NCBI RefSeq assembly: GCF_900700375.1
Contig: NC_041721.1
Coordinates: forward strand, 21,100,034-21,164,033
DNA from: Denticeps clupeoides
Lineage: Eukaryota > Chordata > Actinopteri > Clupeiformes > Denticipitidae
Direction: 5' to 3'
Length of the DNA stretch: 64,000 bases
Shown: in pieces, positions 18,132 to 29,000 of the stretch
Layout: every line of letters starts with the position of its first letter
Position numbering within the stretch: position 1 is the first letter of the stretch
The notes under the pieces: model-generated
Seen by the model: only the letters and a program-made list of their open reading frames with translations
Told to the model about the DNA's origin: nothing
The model's database searches: none
Translations under genes and position numbers: made by a program

Positions 18132-18341
18132 ATCTTTTCCTTTTTATATATATATGTATAAAAATTCATCACCCTAATTCTCCCACTGACTGGACGTAAG
18201 ATTTTTAATTGGATCACTTTGTTCAGGGACTGCAGGGGCGTGACTTTTCTGAAGTCTGGCCGTTACCGCATCACAGAATGTGGACCAAACCCCAGAGATG
18301 GTACTTTGATCAGTTCAGCATGTCAGGATATTCTCTCTCTC

Positions 18342-18344
18342 TTT

Positions 18345-18380
<36 letters not shown>
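18342..18380. repeat. (CA)n microsatellite in the sumo3 3' UTR
   Basis: About seventeen CA units, about 220 nt after the stop codon. Confidence 0.8.
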
Positions 18381-18383
<3 letters not shown>

Positions 18384-18675
18384 CCGTGTTTTGTTTTTAA
18401 ATGTTGTTTTTTTTTTTTTTCCTCTAGGGGTAGACATACTTGTTTTAAGACCAAGTTATTCTCATGCACACAGTTTCTATCAACAGCTACCCAGTGTTGT
18501 GGTGAAATCGAATGGCATTGTATTGGGATTGTTCGTTCCCGCCTTGGTTTTCCAGGAGTGTCATTGCTGAGTGTGGAAGGGTGCTGCGTTGCCTAGTTTC
18601 AACAGAAATGCTTCTATACTCCCTTGGCTCTGTTCTGATTTGTACATTTATTTGTTGTCCTTTAATACTGTAAAC

Positions 18676-18681
18676 AATAAA
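18676..18681 (+). terminator. sumo3 poly(A) signal
   Basis: AATAAA 545 nt after the stop codon, followed by T/G-rich sequence. Confidence 0.65.
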
Positions 18682-18769
18682 TATAGTTTGGTACTCAGAT
18701 TACTGGTTCCGTTCCTACCTGTTCCAAACCAACTTCCTTCTACAGGCAAGATGCTGTCGCCAAGGCAGA

Positions 18770-18982
18770 ACATGCAAGCCCCCTAATCAGAAGGTTGCCG
18801 GTTCGAATCCTGATCTTCCAAGGTGCCACTGAGCAAAGCACCATCCCCACACACTGCTCGCCAGGCGCCTGTCATGGCTGCCCACTGCTCACCAAGGATG
18901 ATTGGTTAAAAGCAGAGGACACATTTCACTGTGTGCGCTGTGCTGCTGTGTATTAAAAGTGAAGTCACTTCACTTTTTATTT
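18770..18982 (+). mobile_element. SINE-A copy
   Basis: Carries the tRNA-like B box GGTTCGAATCC, the CCAAGGTGCCACTGAGCAAA body and a TGAAGTCACTTCACTTTT tail. The A-box part of the head has been replaced or diverged. Confidence 0.8.
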
Positions 18983-19208
18983 TATTCAATTCAAATATGT
19001 ATATATAATGTGTGCACACATTAAATTAGCATCTTATTGTAAAAATGCTACTATTAAATAATTGGCTAAACATTGGCTGCCAGTGTTGTGTGTCTATGTA
19101 ATACTTTCTTATGTGACTATGTGTAACTATGTAATGTTTCTAATGTAGCTGTATGAGGGGGTATTTGAATCGATTTTTAAATACGGCATTGAGTGCAATG
19201 CTGGTTGC

Positions 19209-19655
19209 GCCTGTGGTGCAGTACCCCGCTGCGCCTGCGGTGGTGCTGCTTCCACCCTTCCCAGCAGCCGGAAGAGCGGCAACACTGTCCCCCCTCCCGA
19301 CTGCGCTCTCCTGGCGGTGCTCATGGCGGGGACGTCTCTGAAGAGGCTGATTGTGGAGTATAAACGTCAGTAGTGTCCCTTCCCGTTTCATTTTCCGGCC
19401 GCGGTGAAAATGGATAATGTCTTCTGTTTCTCCCGCCTGTGGTGCAGTACCCCGCCGCGCCTGCAGTGGCGCTGTTTCCCCCGTTCCCAGCAGCCGGAAG
19501 AGCGGCTACGCTGTCCGACTGCGCACTCCTGACGGTGCTCATGGCGGGGACGGCTTTGAAGAGGCTGATGGCGGAGTATAAACGTCAGTAGTGTCCCTTC
19601 CCGTTGCATTTTCCAGCCGCGGTGAAATGGGTAATGTCTTCTCCTGTTTCTCCCG
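19209..19655 (+). repeat. Tandem duplication of the ube2g2 promoter and first exon
   Basis: Copy 1 (19209-19434) and copy 2 (19435-19655) repeat the same about 220-bp block: CCTGTGGTGCAGTACCCCGC, CCCAGCAGCCGGAAGAGCGG, an ATG exon, a GTCAGT donor, then GCCGCGGTGAAA and a TTTCTCCCG end. Copy 1 has an ATG at 19323 and an intact open exon to 19365 reading MAGTSLKRLIVEYK. Copy 2 reads [14 protein letters not shown], as in human UBE2G2. Only copy 2 is followed by the exon 2 acceptor, but the copy 1 donor could splice to it as well. Confidence 0.9.
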
Positions 19656-22120
19656 ACAGAGCTGACGCTGAACCCGCCCGAGGGCATCGTGGCAGGTGAC
19701 GTGCGTTGCGTTTTAACCCGCGTTGCTGGCGCTGTGTTTTTCTGCGCTCGCTGAACTGCCTGCATGTGCCCACAGGTCCCGTGAATGAAGAGAACTTCTT
19801 TGAATGGGAGGCGCTCATCATGTAAGTTCTGGCGTGGTGATGGACCTTCTCCTGGATCGCATGGCTGCATGGCGTCCCTTACTGCCAGCAGCATGTAATC
19901 CAAGACTTTATTTACCCTGCTTCCAGGCTGCATCTTCAACACAACGACGTTTTTAATATCAGACAGGAACATTTTAATAAATACGTGGATGTATTTGAAT
20001 GTTTTTGAGTCCTCGACACGACTATTTTTATACCATTCTGTACTTTAGCAGTACTGCAAGGTGGTAGTAGCCTAGTGGCTAACACACTCGCCTGTGAACC
20101 TTAAGACCCGGGTTCAAATCCCACTTACTACCATTGTGTCCCTGAGCAAGACACTTAACCTTAAGTTGCTCCAGGGGGGACTGTCCCTGTAAATACTGAT
20201 TGTAAGTCGCTCTGGATAAGGACGTCTGATAAATGCTGTAAATGTAAATGCTTTACTCCGGAGCTGGTAATCAGTTTGTTTCGATATCTGACGCCTAGTG
20301 GACTGAGTAAACAGTTGTTTGTAATATTTCGGGTTTAATGATTTGCATGTGTTGATTTTAAGTTGTGTAGCGTTAGCATAGCCCCGCTAGGCTCGGATCG
20401 TCACGTCATCGGACGCACATTCGTATTTACAATTTCTAGCAAACTTGGTGCGTCTCTAATGTAAATATGGGGTCCTCCAGGTGGCCAGGGAGGGGCTGCC
20501 CGCTGCAGTGCCTGTTGAAAATTGCTGTAGGCTGATGCGAAACTGCAATTTAAGTACCGATAGTACATTTAAGTATTGATTGGTATCTGAGAAAAGTTTG
20601 TTATTGGGAGGTAAGATAAAATATCTTGTTTATCTTGTGAGGGAACTTATCGTTGGTGCGCTCTCCTGGTGCCCATGATTCCAGTGCAGTGATAATCATC
20701 TTCTTTTAGATAATGTGTCCTCATTTGGGGACTGTGTGTTGCCAAGCACAACAAGGAACCAGTCAGAAGCTGTGGATCTCTGGCGCATCAGAGGAGCTGG
20801 GTTGACCTGGCCGTAATCAGAAGTGACATGGCGCATGGCTGATGAAGTGGAAGAACCTGCCTTTTGAGTGTGTGTTGACAGAGAAGTGTTGGGTGGGCTG
20901 GCTGGTGCAACGTGTCCCCACTCCTGATGGCGTGACGCATAAAGAGATCAATAAACTCCGCACTGTCAAAAAGTGTCTGGCAAGTCTGATCTCTATCAGG
21001 AAAAAGCAGAATCTTTTGCGCTTGAAAACCTGTGTAAAAAGCTGTGTTTCGTTCTTTATTCATTGTCTCGTCTTTTGACCTGTTTCTCAGGGGACCAGAG
21101 GACACGTGTTTTGAAGGTGGCGTGTTTCCCGCCATCTTGAGCTTCCCATCAGACTACCCCCTGAGTCCCCCCAAGATGAAGTTCACCTGCGACATGTTCC
21201 ACCCGAACAGTACGTGCATTCATCACCCTCTCCTAATTCTTCCTACTTTTCACGTTGGACCACAGTTAGTTGAAATGGTTTCATGTGGTCTGAAAAGGCA
21301 TTTACGAAAAGCAATATCTTAGTATTGATCTTCAGGACAGTATTATAAATCCAGATTCAGCCTGGGTAGTCAGTAGTAGAAGACTGACTGCTGCAGTGCT
21401 GCGGAAGTGTGGCTCGGACAGATCGTTCCTGATGGTGCGGAGATCAGGAAGACTGGGGCCTTATCAGTGCAGGGTCCGTGTCGCCTGGCCTTCAGGGCAG
21501 GAGATAACGTCGGCAGCCACTCTGCAGCTTTGATGCTGGGTGGTGGGAGGAGGATGCTGAAGGACCAGGCTCTCATCCTGCAGCCGGTGAAGACCCGTTC
21601 TGAACTTGGTAATCTGAAAAGGAATCAAATAGGCTGCAGATTAGGATCTTATGGCAACAACAGGGTTTTTTTTTGTTGTACTCCTTGTATAATATCTTTT
21701 GTGCATATAAACTCAGTAGGCCTTGAATACAAACCTTTGACAGTGTGAAATAAAAAGTGATTTTCAGTACTTTCTGTCTAGTCTACCCAGACGGCCGTGT
21801 GTGCATCTCCATCCTGCATGCTCCAGGGGACGACCCTATGGGTTATGAGAGCAGTGCTGAGAGGTGGAGCCCGGTCCAGAGTGTGGAGAAGATCTTGCTG
21901 TCTGTGGTCAGCATGCTGGCAGGTCAGTGGGGAGTAATTTGGACCACAGTAATAGTGACATCTCTGACATAGAATAAAAGTACCTGGCACCATGTCTCGC
22001 TCCACAGAACCCAACGATGAGAGCGGCGCTAACGTCGATGCCTCCAAGATGTGGCGTGAGGACCGCGAACAGTTTCACCGACTGGCCAAGCAGATCGTGC
22101 GCAAATCACTGGGTCTGTAA
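19541..22120 (+). CDS. ube2g2: Ubiquitin-conjugating enzyme E2 G2 (ERAD E2)
   Basis: Charges ubiquitin as a thioester and builds Lys48 chains with gp78 and other RING ligases in ER-associated degradation. Six exons: 19541-19583, 19660-19695, 19776-19821, 21091-21209, 21782-21922, 22008-22120; 498 nt, 165 aa, the same length as human. The UBC fold is complete: HPN motif at residues 79-81, catalytic Cys89 in [17 protein letters not shown], and the long acidic loop after the active site typical of the G2/R1 group. The end reads [12 protein letters not shown] chose the ATG at 19541 because it encodes the conserved [16 protein letters not shown] duplicated alternative first exon lies at 19323-19365. 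A SINE-B copy sits in intron 3. Confidence 0.97.
20060..20249 (+). mobile_element. SINE-B reference copy in ube2g2 intron 3
   Basis: tRNA-derived SINE. A-box-like GGTAGTAGCCTAGTGGCTAA, B-box GGGTTCAAATCCC, body CCCTGAGCAAGACACTTAAC and GTAAGTCGCTCTGGATAAGG, ending in TGCTGTAAATGTAAATG. Other copies: 4175-4315, 24865-24970, 35744-35900, 57845-57985, 62300-62495, plus tails at 30417 and 34290. Confidence 0.85.
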
Positions 22121-22377
22121 AGGCCGGCAGGCCCAGACATGGACTTCCGGAGTTTAAAAAGCGATGGCTTCCTTTCCGCACTTTATTCCTGTTTGTGTGT
22201 GTGTGTGTGGTTACTACGTGTTTACCGGTGCGAATGGAGAATGAGGCCGACACCCATCACCTGGACATGCTGCTTTTCGATTTCACCTGTTACAGTCTTT
22301 TACATAGACAAGTGGCCCAAAGAAGAGTTGGACAGGTCATGTGTCACAGTGTGATTAATTAACAATACAAATCATTC

Positions 22378-22383
22378 AATAAA
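22378..22383 (+). terminator. ube2g2 poly(A) signal
   Basis: AATAAA 258 nt after the stop codon. Confidence 0.65.
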
Positions 22384-23098
22384 CTCCTCAGTTGTCCGTT
22401 GTGCATGTCTGCCACTTCTGAAGCGTTTTCCTTCAAAGCAACTCTCATCTCTGTTTGCTTCAGCCTACTCTAGAAGTCATTATTGTCCAAGAAGTATTGA
22501 GCGGATTTTGTTCCACCCCAAAACAGATGGATTGATGCAAGTTACACCTCCACGATTGTGCCGCACCTTTACATTCATCCAGAGTGACGTCAGTAATGAC
22601 AGGGACATGATGTCCATCTTGGCTCTGCTAGGACTCAGTTTTACACAATGTAAAGTAATAACTACACAATCAGAGATGCCGTAGACGACCTGAATGAAGG
22701 CCAGCCTCACCATCCTCGGCTGGGGCTTTTACTTCAAGACCTTCTTCAGTTTCTTCTTCCTGTTCTATATAAAAGATCACATTCATTAATTAAAATTCAC
22801 ACATGCTACAGAAGATCTGACTGGAGGAGGAGAGATTCTGGCACCTGATTCTCCTTTCCCCTCTTCCTCATCATCCCATTTCAGCCTTTCTCCGCCCCCC
22901 AGACTTATTTAAATGAATGTACCTGCCTCACTTCTCAGATCTGCCTGCTGCTCTCCCATCAGTCTTCATCATTTACAGCATGGCCTCCAGCAGACTGGCT
23001 CCTCTTCCTTGGTACTCAGGACCAAAAATGACCATGAGCAGGGGTCTTCTCTGAACTTTAAACAGAGCTGCTGTGTGTTTGTGGAACATTTTAGTAAC
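22384..23098 (+). other. ube2g2-tspear intergenic region and tspear 5' flank
   Basis: A 31-codon hydrophobic ORF begins at 22694 on the + strand but has no visible support. 22850-23098 precedes the tspear start codon and probably holds its promoter and 5' UTR (TTATTTAAAT near 22905). No repeats recognised. Confidence 0.4.
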
Positions 23099-26000
23099 AT
23101 GGGAGGGTCTTGGGCTGTTCTGAGAATGTTCCTACAGCTTCTGCTCTTCTACAATTCAACGTTCGTGGCAGTGGCATGGAGACCCTGCACAGGTGAGTCT
23201 TCTCACTCCTTCGTTCATCTGTTGAACAGTTGAATGGTAAAATCTTCTAGTTTCAGTGGTTTATGTCAGAGGATCACCATCTTGTCACTGCTTCTCAGCA
23301 TCTGTGTTGTGTTGCACTGTACTGTTTGGTGAAGCTACAGCTGAATTCCTTATTTGAACTGATATCAGACACAGCAGCAGCTAGAAGGGAGAGATGAAGT
23401 TAATTCTTATAGTTGGGATTATTTTAACATGAATTCCTTTGTGTCAGGCTTGCAATAAATATAAAGATAAACCCTACTTGGTGACCCTACTGCTGAATGA
23501 AGATTGGAATGTGGAATTAATTCAACACAAGGCTGAATGAGGAGACTTGTCTTCTAGAATGTCATATTTACATTTTACATAGACATATTTGAAATATCCA
23601 TCATTAAAATTCTTCACTAGGACCCAAACTGCAAATGCCATTAGTTTTAATAACTATTTAATCTAAATATTTCCTAAAAAGGCCAGTGGAGGGAACATAG
23701 CAGTGGGTAGAGTGGGAGAATTTGGGAAGTTGCAGAAGTGTTACGGATCAGATGGAGCGGTCAAGAGGTCAGACCAGCCAGAAGTGAGTTACAGCAGTCC
23801 AGTTTGAAGATGACTGGTTATTACCCCACTATAAATTAAAGAAAAATTATTATGTCAAAACAATTATTGTTACTTTGATAGGTTTAAATGAAATAATTTA
23901 CTGTCAGCATTATTAATACCTTTAAGCATTACCGTAACCCTTTACTATATATTTATCTATGGATCAGTTCCTGAAGTTTATATTGAGATAGTGTTCCACA
24001 GGAAGACAAGTGACCAGACCTCTGCAGTGAAATCGCCGAGATCGTTGTAAGAGATATACTGTCACTCCTCTCCACTTTTTTTGCCTGGTTGTGGATGGAC
24101 AGCAGCTGTCCACCTCCAGTAAGGACACAAGTCTCATAATTTCTAGATGAAAGCAGTTCAATTTTACTGATTACCACAAACAAGGGCACAGAGGTCTGAA
24201 TATGGCAATGGCTGTCAGTGGTTACTGGGTCCCTTAAATGCATTTGAAATAGATTCAGATCACTTTACTGTTATTCATTCAGTACAATTTCAGTGTTGAA
24301 TTACATTTCAAATACATCAATTTACCCCTACCACCTACCTCAACTCACCCATTCATGGAAATGGTATTCGCTGATGGCAGCGTCCTATCAGCAGAAGGAT
24401 GCATCCTATCACACTGCAGAAATGGAAAATGAATGGAGACCCAAAATAAGTGGAGGACGTTGCTTTGCTCAGTGGCACCTCAGTGGCAGTTCAGGATTCG
24501 AACCGGCAGCCTTCCAATCATGTATCTGTTTCCTTATTTGCTAGGCCACAACTGCCCCTATGGTATTCTTGCTGATTATATCTTATTTTAAGTGAAGTGG
24601 ATGCAGAAATAGGTCCTTCATGCTGTTGACCTGTCCATCATGTTTCAAAGACCATATGAGGAAAAATGTAGTGGTGTTGGAGAGGTTTAGAGAATGGGAG
24701 ATACCTGAGGCCACAGTGACCTTGATAATAATCTTTTAGAATAATTTGTGATGTACCTTTCACAGCAATGTGCCATCTGTGAGTCCATAGAGACCTTGAT
24801 ATTATTAATTCAATTGTTGGGTTTGGCATTGTCCCTGAGTCAAGAGTGAGTTGTGACGTTTACAGGAGGACATTTACAGCATTTACCCAACACCATTATC
24901 CAGAGCACCTTACAATCAGCAGTTACAGGGACCTAGTGGAGTTCATACCTTGTTGAACCAGGGTGATTTTGTCCTGCGTACTCAATATTAGGCCAGTGGG
25001 TCTGTTGAGATGGCAGCAGAGATATTTTTGTTCACACTCCCAATAATGGAACACTGATGTCTTGCTGCAGATCTCTTCCCTTTGGACCTGTTGTCACATT
25101 CGCTGCCACAGGGTGGCCACGCCCTCAGTGGAGTCCATACGGTGCAAGCTGAGGGAGCACGAGGGGTGCATATGACCTCCCCCCTCAGTTTCCCTTCATC
25201 CCAGGTCTTCGTCAACTGCCTAATGTTCCCACATGAGTTCTCCATCATGGTCACTCTGAAGACAACTTGTTCTGCCACAGAGGTACAGTTTGTACAGATC
25301 GCATGACCTAATTTTACTTTATATCCCAGAGTTACATGACCAATGCACCAGTCAGAATGTATTCATAATACAAGCACCAGAGACCTATACAAGGTTCCAT
25401 TTTTATTTTATTACTTACTGTGAATGGGTGCAACATGTAAAATACGCATAACCAAGCATTTTATAATGAGAACTGAAATTAAATATTGGCTATTGGTGAA
25501 ATATTGGTGCATTAAATGAATGACGGTATATGCCATTTGAAACATTTTACAAAGATATAGTGGTTAAATTGATGTGTTGACCTTAAATGTAAGATACAAA
25601 TATACTATTATTTGATGGTACACTGTGAAGGTGAAGTGATTGTCATTGTGATACACAACAGCACAGCAAACGGTGACACAATGAAATGTGTCCTCTGTAT
25701 TTAGTGGGCACCAGGACAGGCGCCCGGGTACCAGTGTGTGGCACCTCAGTGGCACCTTGGCAGTTCAGGATTCAACCAGCAACCTTCTGATTACATGTCC
25801 GTTTCCTTATTTGCTAGGCCACCACTGCCCCTATGTGATTATTGCTGATTATATCTTATTTTTAGTGGTTGCAGTGGATGCAGAAATAGGTCCATGCTGT
25901 TGACCTGTCCATCATGTTTCAAAGACAATATGAGGAAAAATGAAGTGGTTTTGGAGAGGTTGAGAGAATGGGAGATACCTGAGGCCACAGTGACCTTGAT

Positions 26001-29000
26001 AATAATCTTTTAGAACATTTTGTGATGTACCTTTCACAGCAATGTGCCTTCTGTGAGTTCATAGAGACCTTGATATTATTAATTCAATTGTTGGGTGCGG
26101 CATTGTCCCAGAGCCAAGAGCGAGTGGTTCAGGGTGAGGTTGAGATGTTCAGCCAGACATTCTTCTCCCAACAGAAGAGAGAGTATCTTCTCTCCGTGGT
26201 CCAGGAAGAGAAGAAGCAGCTGCTTCTAGGCCTCCGCTTCTCTGAAGAGCAGCTGCAGCTTGTGTACCACAGTCCCAGGGGCAGAGAGAGACTGTCCTTC
26301 CAGCGGGTGTGGCTGGCAGATGGCCACTGGCACACTCTGGTGCTGGCGCTGAGTGGGCACCATGCTAGCCTGACGCTGGACTGTGGCGTGACCCTGGAGC
26401 TGTGAGTCCAGCACACATGATTAATGCTGCCTATGGAGGTATTTGAAGTATGTGCAGTAGTGTGTGTGTGTGTGTGTGTGCAGGTTCCATGATAGACCGT
26501 TTCCAGCTGATCTCAGCACAGCTGGTTCTAGGATCCATATTGGAAGCCGCAAGCTCTGGAGCGGGATGTTCTCTGTACGATTTCTCTCGATTCCTCTCTT
26601 TACACACACGTCCTGTCTCTTGTCTGCTTGTGTTGATGAGTGACGTCCTTACAGGGGCTGCTCCGACAGCTGGTTCTGCTGCCTGGTTCTGATGCCACCC
26701 GCCGGGTCTGCCCTGCAGGGAACCCTCGCCTGGCAGAGCTTGCAGTGCCACCCGTTCTGAAGGACCTGCCAGGGCCTCCAGATGGTAACATCTAGCTTCA
26801 CTGTGTCTCTGTATGCTGCCTTGAAGCTATTCCCAACTGGAATTCTCTTTTTTTAATGTGTGATTAAATCATTATGATGTGCTGATCATGGTCAACGTCA
26901 TAACCACCTGATGGGTAGATTTCTGCACAGACGTTCAGGTGCAGGATGGAGGCAGCTGTACGGAGGTGATGGTCAGCAGGATGCAGAAGGGCTTCTTCTT
27001 CTTCATCCATGGAAACACAGCCTTGATCTCCATGCTGAAAGGTATATCTCATTATTTTACATTCAGCTTTTCTCTTTGGTTTTTGTATAAATCATTAATT
27101 TAATAGTATTTTATTGTTTCATTATTTCAGTTATGTAACTACATTGAAAGTTTGTGAAACATTCAGAATTTGACCATTCCAGGACAGAACATTTTTTGAA
27201 TAACCTGATTATGATGAGAATCATTGTCTTCCTGCATGACCAAGTCGCCACCATCTTTGGGGCAGTGGTGGTCTAGCGGGTAAGGAAACGGACCTGAGAT
27301 CGGAAGGTTGCCGGTTCGAATCCCGATCCGCCAAGGTGCCACTGAGCAAAGTACCGTCCCCACACACTGCTCCCCGGGCACCTGTCATGGTCATGGTTAA
27401 GAGAAGAGGACACATTTTGTTGTGACACCATGTACTGCGCTTGCTATGTATCACAATGACAGTCACTTCACTTGTTTTATGCTGGTATACAGGAAAGGAA
27501 CATCTGGATTATGTGGATGGTCACCAGGACCTCTACACCAGCTCTGAGACGTATGGTTTGGAAGTCTTTCAGATCCCATCGGTGGGTTTGTTTGCAGCCA
27601 TGGCCCACCGGTCATCCAAACCTGGTTCGGGCATCTACAGGTGGCGAGATGGCAGGTTCGAGCTGCACCAAAACATCACTACATTTGAGGCTCATTCCTG
27701 GAAACATTTCATCATTGGCAACAAGGTGAGAAAGGGAACATTTTGCTGCATTTCACAAGCCTGATTGCACTGTGGAGTACAACTTTTATACAAAAGAAAA
27801 AAAGATTTGCATTTTAAGGATTGTAAAAGTTTGTAAAAAGACTTCATTTGGAGCCATTCGAGGCGTTTGGTGCATCTCCACATCATAAAATGTAAATGAC
27901 TTGTGCAATTCCAGTCATGCTGATGGAGTAAAACACTTTACTGCATGAATTACTCAGTATACAACATGCAATAGCAATTTAAGAATTTAAACGTATGTAT
28001 CATAGAACACCCTACAAATCACGGCAAAAACATTTGTATTTTAAAGAGTACATTATGCTGCACCATCACCTGAGGAAAGGCAAAAACAGAAAAACCCAAC
28101 AAGAATTAAACCAGCGTTTTGTGAAAAGATAAGCCATAGCATGAAATAGAAAGAATGCCTAGAAGTATTGTGCTTTTAAATCTCTTGCTTATGTTCTATG
28201 TCAGGTCTTCCTGGTGGTCTCAAACTCCCGAGGCCCGGTGAGCAGTGGGAAGGAGGCATCGGTCATCTACAAGTGGAGCGATAAGAAGCAGAAGTTCCTC
28301 CGCTACCAAACGCTGGAGACCTACAGTGCCCGGGACTGGGAGGCCTTCCATATCCAGAATCAGGCCTTCCTGGCTGTGGCCAATCACAGGAAGGGTATCC
28401 TGGAGAAGCTCTTCATTTCCTGTCCACATTCTGACCATATAGAGAGGGCCTGTGATTCCCTCGCACATCATGCTTCATGTTTGCTTCATTGATCAGACTA
28501 CACAAATTCAGGCTGACAATGACCTTGATGAAAAGTCCAGCATGTCCAATCTTTTTGTCATGTAGCTCCTACTTTGTCAACTGACCCGTGTTTTAACCCA
28601 GCAACACAGAAGTACATGAGGAGTAGCTGGTGAAATATTGCTTGAATTATAATTGAAGGTCATAGTTTGATCTAATTTAGATGATCATGGTCTCCTGTGT
28701 CTGTCATAGGGAATGGTGAACACAAAATCAACAGTGTTATTTACAAATGGAACCCAGGCACAAGGGCATTTGAGGTCAACCAAACCATTCTGACATCAGG
28801 AGCGTATGACCTGGAGTTCTTCACGGTGGGGCCATACCACTTCCTGGCAGTGGCAAATGCTTTTGATGGCACATCCACTTCTATTGACTCCACCATCTAC
28901 ATCTGGTTGAGGGGAGCATTCCAGCACTTCCAGACCATCAGGGTATGGGCTTTGCTCTAAAATGCATGGTCATAAGCAACAATGATGATGAACCTGTTAG

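Noticed and set aside
18785-18815. tRNA-like B boxes in the SINE copies as possible tRNA genes
   Set aside because: They lack a complete cloverleaf and are followed by the shared SINE body; only 54168-54249 folds as a tRNA.
19388-19972. 194-aa - strand frame over ube2g2 exons 1-3
   Set aside because: Antisense to real exons; its repetitive text comes from the promoter duplication.
22694-22789. 31-aa hydrophobic + strand ORF between ube2g2 and tspear
   Set aside because: Too short to judge, no upstream signal, and no known homolog comes to mind.
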